A DNA stretch of 22,584 nucleotides from the NCBI GenBank assembly GCA_902493375.1, contig CABUPH010000026.1:1-22584 (forward strand), read 5' to 3'. Origin of the DNA: an uncultured Collinsella sp. (lineage in GTDB: Bacteria > Actinomycetota > Coriobacteriia > Coriobacteriales > Coriobacteriaceae). The position numbers and the translations under genes were made by a program. This document shows, piece by piece, positions 20,352-22,584 of the stretch (its first letter is position 1; every line of letters starts with the position of its first letter). Under the pieces are notes generated by a model. That model was not told the DNA's origin. It worked only from the letters and a program-made list of their open reading frames with translations, and did not search any database.

Positions 20352-22247
20352 TTAAGCCGTATGCGCTTGCACAAGCGCCATCAGCTCATGCCAGGACCGG
20401 CGCTCGCGTAGGCGCTCGACCCCCTGGCGGTCCATAAAGATCTCGGCGAGCAGTGAGCTCAAGATCCGCGCCTCATCGCCGCCCGACCGGGCAAACGACA
20501 CCATAAAGACGATATCGACCTCATGGCCGTATTCGTCCCAAAGAATGGGATGTTCGAGCAGGCCCACGGTAACAAAGGCCTCGGCGCTCAAGGGATGCAT
20601 CCCATGGGGCATGGCTACCCCATTGCCAAACGAGGTGGCGCTCGCGCTCTCGCGCTCGGCGACCTCTTGGGCAAACTGGGCATCGACACGGCCGCTCTCG
20701 ACGGCGCGCTCGGAGAGATATCGGAGAACGGCCTGCTTCGACGACGCCTCAACGCGGTTGAAGAACAGGGCACGGCTAAAGAAAGAGCTCACGGAGTCCG
20801 ATTGCGCAGTGTCGTCGCTCAGCACCTTGCGGATAGCGTTGACATCGCTCGTCTCCAAGAAGAAATCGGCCTCGCGGACGGGCACGGGCAACTTGACGTT
20901 GAGCGGCACCGTTGTGAACACGTAGTCGATATGCGAAAAATCGAACGTTCCCACGCGGGCGACATCGCATGTCTCAATCGAATCGATATACATGCCAAAC
21001 TGCTTGCGGTACTGGTGCTCGAGCATACGGGCGCTTCCCGCTCCCGAGGCGCACACGATCAGGATGCGTTTGCGACGCGGCTGGTCGGCTTGCTGCTCGA
21101 GGGCCAGGGCAAATGCCATGGCGATGTAGCCGAGCTCTTCATCAGAGGGCTGGCTGCCAAAATGACGCTCGAGTACCTGCGAGGTGCCAGCTGCCATCGA
21201 ATAGGCCAACGGAAACCTCGTCTTGATATCGGACAGCATGGGGTTATCCATATGCATGTGATATTCAAGGCGATAGCCCAGAGGGCCGATATGCCGAGCA
21301 AGGTTCATGCGAAGTTCAAGATCGCCGCTAAAGTCAAACCTAAACTCATCGTTGACCGCACGTACCATCTCGGAAGCAATCTCCCACATCTCGTCCGAGA
21401 TAACGGCAGAGCCCTTCTCGGGCACGCCCGTGCCCCTGCCGAGCAAATGGATTGCGATAAAGGCAACCTCTTCTCGGGGCATGCTCACGCCCAGGGCATC
21501 CTTGATGTTTGCGGCAATCTGGAAAGCCGCGGCGTATTCGCGCGTTCCCTCCAGTTTTTGAACGTCCGATTCTGCAGCTGGGACATAGCAGCCCTGCTCG
21601 ATGCGGCCAAGAGCAATGTAAAGATGCATGATGAGATTGCGGGATGCCAGCGAGCTCACCGTGACGGGCGAGGCCGTCAGAGCATCGTCCACACATGCGG
21701 CGATGGCCCGCAGGCGCTCGGCGAGCTTTGCATCGTCGGTGTCGGGCAACACGGGCCTCACCAGCGAGGCCAGGCACAGGCGCCGCTGCGACTCCCCGCC
21801 CGCAACGCGGATTCCGTAGCGTGGGCGCTTTTCGAGCGTTAAGTCAAATTGGGCGAGTTTCTGCTCTACCAGACGCATGTCATTGGACAGAGTTCGCGCC
21901 GAAACGTAGAGTAAATCCGCATACTCCTCAATCGTCACCCACTGGGACCGCATGAGGAGGTCGTTAAGAAGGAAGGACACACGGCCGTCGCGCGTATCAG
22001 GAATGCCCGGATGGGCCAGAGCCGCACCGTCTAGCAAGCGAGCAAGCTCATCTGCACGTGCAACATCGATACGATACTGCCCCTTGCTGCCAACGATGCG
22101 TGCAACCCCTGCAAGGTTGTCGTTTGCGCGATGGATATAGTTTCTCACGGCGCGCTCGCTTACCTCGAGACGCTTGGCAAGTACCGCGACAGCGACAGGC
22201 TGAGCGTCCTCGATCATATTTACAAGCTGCTTGACGCGAGCATCCAT
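20352..22247 (-). CDS. LicR/MtlR-type PTS-controlled transcriptional activator
   Basis: A 631-residue multidomain regulator. Two N-terminal helix-turn-helix regions (about 5-60 and 90-160) are followed by PRD1 (about 190-275, H208 and H267), PRD2 (about 295-390), an EIIB-like domain (C399 in IVCASGAGSA) and a fructose-type EIIA domain (about 495-631, H548 in GNGVAMPHG). Proteins of this design activate PTS genes, and their activity is set by phosphorylation from HPr and the cognate EIIB. PRD2 keeps H319 but reads ELGYIAMAFA (371-380) where the second conserved His is normally found, giving A378. AAGGAGGAGG precedes the ATG at 22247. It should control the adjacent beta-glucoside PTS genes. Confidence 0.9.
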   Translation of the reverse strand: MDARVKQLVNMIEDAQPVAVAVLAKRLEVSERAVRNYIHRANDNLAGVARIVGSKGQYRIDVARADELARLLDGAALAHPGIPDTRDGRVSFLLNDLLMRSQWVTIEEYADLLYVSARTLSNDMRLVEQKLAQFDLTLEKRPRYGIRVAGGESQRRLCLASLVRPVLPDTDDAKLAERLRAIAACVDDALTASPVTVSSLASRNLIMHLYIALGRIEQGCYVPAAESDVQKLEGTREYAAAFQIAANIKDALGVSMPREEVAFIAIHLLGRGTGVPEKGSAVISDEMWEIASEMVRAVNDEFRFDFSGDLELRMNLARHIGPLGYRLEYHMHMDNPMLSDIKTRFPLAYSMAAGTSQVLERHFGSQPSDEELGYIAMAFALALEQQADQPRRKRILIVCASGAGSARMLEHQYRKQFGMYIDSIETCDVARVGTFDFSHIDYVFTTVPLNVKLPVPVREADFFLETSDVNAIRKVLSDDTAQSDSVSSFFSRALFFNRVEASSKQAVLRYLSERAVESGRVDAQFAQEVAERESASATSFGNGVAMPHGMHPLSAEAFVTVGLLEHPILWDEYGHEVDIVFMVSFARSGGDEARILSSLLAEIFMDRQGVERLRERRSWHELMALVQAHTA

Positions 22248-22395
22248 GTCCTCCTCCTTTCCCTGCGTCTAGTCTAACGCGGTAAAGAATGACACTCCAC
22301 GTCGCGCTCGTTCCGCCAACTCGGAACAGGTTGCGGGGAGTCCAGCCGAACTTATAGGGAGCACGGAGAAAGGGCCCGAAAGCCATGTGCCGGTG

Positions 22396-22492
22396 TGAGA
22401 TGCGCTTTCCGCAGTCATTGGGGACAGACTTAAATGAGTAGTCGTTGTGGACGTTCTTGTTTGACTAGTCGTTTAAGAACGTCCCCAATGAC
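22396..22492. repeat. Palindromic repeat element related to the one at 16298
   Basis: GTCATTGGGGAC (22414-22425) and GTCCCCAATGAC (22481-22492) are perfect 12-base inverted ends. Inside, GGACGTTCTT (22449-22458) and AAGAACGTCC (22475-22484) also pair perfectly. The left part (about 22415-22451) matches about 16313-16348 with only three differences, including TCATTGGGGACAGACTTAAA. A TGCGCTTTCCG motif precedes it. It is likely a mobile noncoding repeat of MITE or REP type. Confidence 0.65.
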
Positions 22493-22503
22493 TAGGTGAA
22501 TAG

Positions 22504-22537
22504 CAAAAGCCCCGCAGTCGGAGCGGACCGCGGGGCT
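22504..22537 (-). terminator. Terminator of a gene beyond the right edge
   Basis: On the minus strand AGCCCCGC/GCGGGGCT (22508-22515 with 22530-22537) is followed by UUUU (22505-22508 overlap). It is a near-copy of the terminator at 16698-16734, and it serves a minus-strand gene entering from the right. Confidence 0.7.
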
Positions 22538-22549
22538 CATGAAGAGAGG

Positions 22550-22584
22550 CTAGTTTGTGGGCGCTTTGCCTGGCGCCCACGGGA
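22550..22584 (-). CDS. Possible C-terminal end of a gene running off the right edge
   Basis: Reading the minus strand from the edge gives PWAPGKAPTN and then TAG (22550-22552). The stop lies 12 bases before a minus-strand terminator, which fits the end of a real gene. Only ten residues are visible, so no family can be named and the frame itself is uncertain. Confidence 0.35.
   Translation of the reverse strand, partial: PWAPGKAPTN

Larger units (their letters stand above)
22248..22549. other. Upstream region of the LicR-type gene and repeat element
   Basis: A 302-base gap. GTTCCG-CCAACT-CGGAAC (22310-22327) is a perfect six-base dyad upstream of the regulator gene and a possible operator. 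A TATAAG at 22352-22357 (minus strand) lacks a good -35. The rest is the repeat element (22396-22492) and a minus-strand terminator (22504-22537). No gene is seen. Confidence 0.5.

Overview
The window reads as a chromosomal segment of a gut-type coriobacterium, most like Collinsella. The reasons are a G+C of about 60% (by eye), Shine-Dalgarno-led genes, a LytS/LytTR pair, YfcC carriers, and Coriobacteriia-like noncoding repeats. This taxonomic call is an inference from gene content and not a database match.

Layout. Positions 221-6579 hold minus-strand housekeeping and signalling genes: a YfcE-type phosphoesterase; a glycosyltransferase, LytS-type sensor kinase and LytTR regulator set; a UMF1-like MFS carrier; and a zinc-dependent phospholipase C-like protein. 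Several of these are separated by clear minus-strand terminators.

Positions 6878-14969 are the metabolic centre, all on the plus strand. The order is a PucR-family regulator, an ornithine-carbamoyltransferase-like enzyme, a YfcC carrier, a short arginine-deiminase/DDAH-fold hydrolase, a D-2-hydroxyacid dehydrogenase and a second YfcC carrier with its own leader. It resembles an arginine deiminase pathway with altered parts. The carbamoyltransferase keeps its carbamoyl-phosphate residues, but two classical ornithine-contacting residues are replaced (Asp to Asn234, Ser to Ala238). The deiminase-like enzyme lacks the extra helical domain of ArcA, and a 2-hydroxyacid dehydrogenase is embedded in the set. 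My inference is fermentation of a guanidino or ureido compound that is not plain arginine, possibly its alpha-hydroxy or alpha-keto analogue. A palindrome, GCATCT-N2-RTGC, recurs upstream of the regulator, the carbamoyltransferase and the second carrier, so it is a candidate operator of the PucR protein.

Positions 15167-16297 encode a membrane-anchored C39-like cysteine peptidase. It is followed by about 350 noncoding bases with imperfect inverted ends, a near-perfect long palindrome and a 62-base periodic motif. This looks like a MITE-like element, and part of it recurs at 22414-22492.

Positions 16751-22247 (minus strand) form a complete cellobiose/beta-glucoside PTS locus: a LicR-type regulator, EIIA, EIIB, EIIC and a GH1 6-phospho-beta-glucosidase. 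Sugar is imported and phosphorylated by the EII proteins and hydrolysed by the glucosidase, and the regulator senses PTS phosphorylation. The window ends in what may be the last codons of another minus-strand gene.
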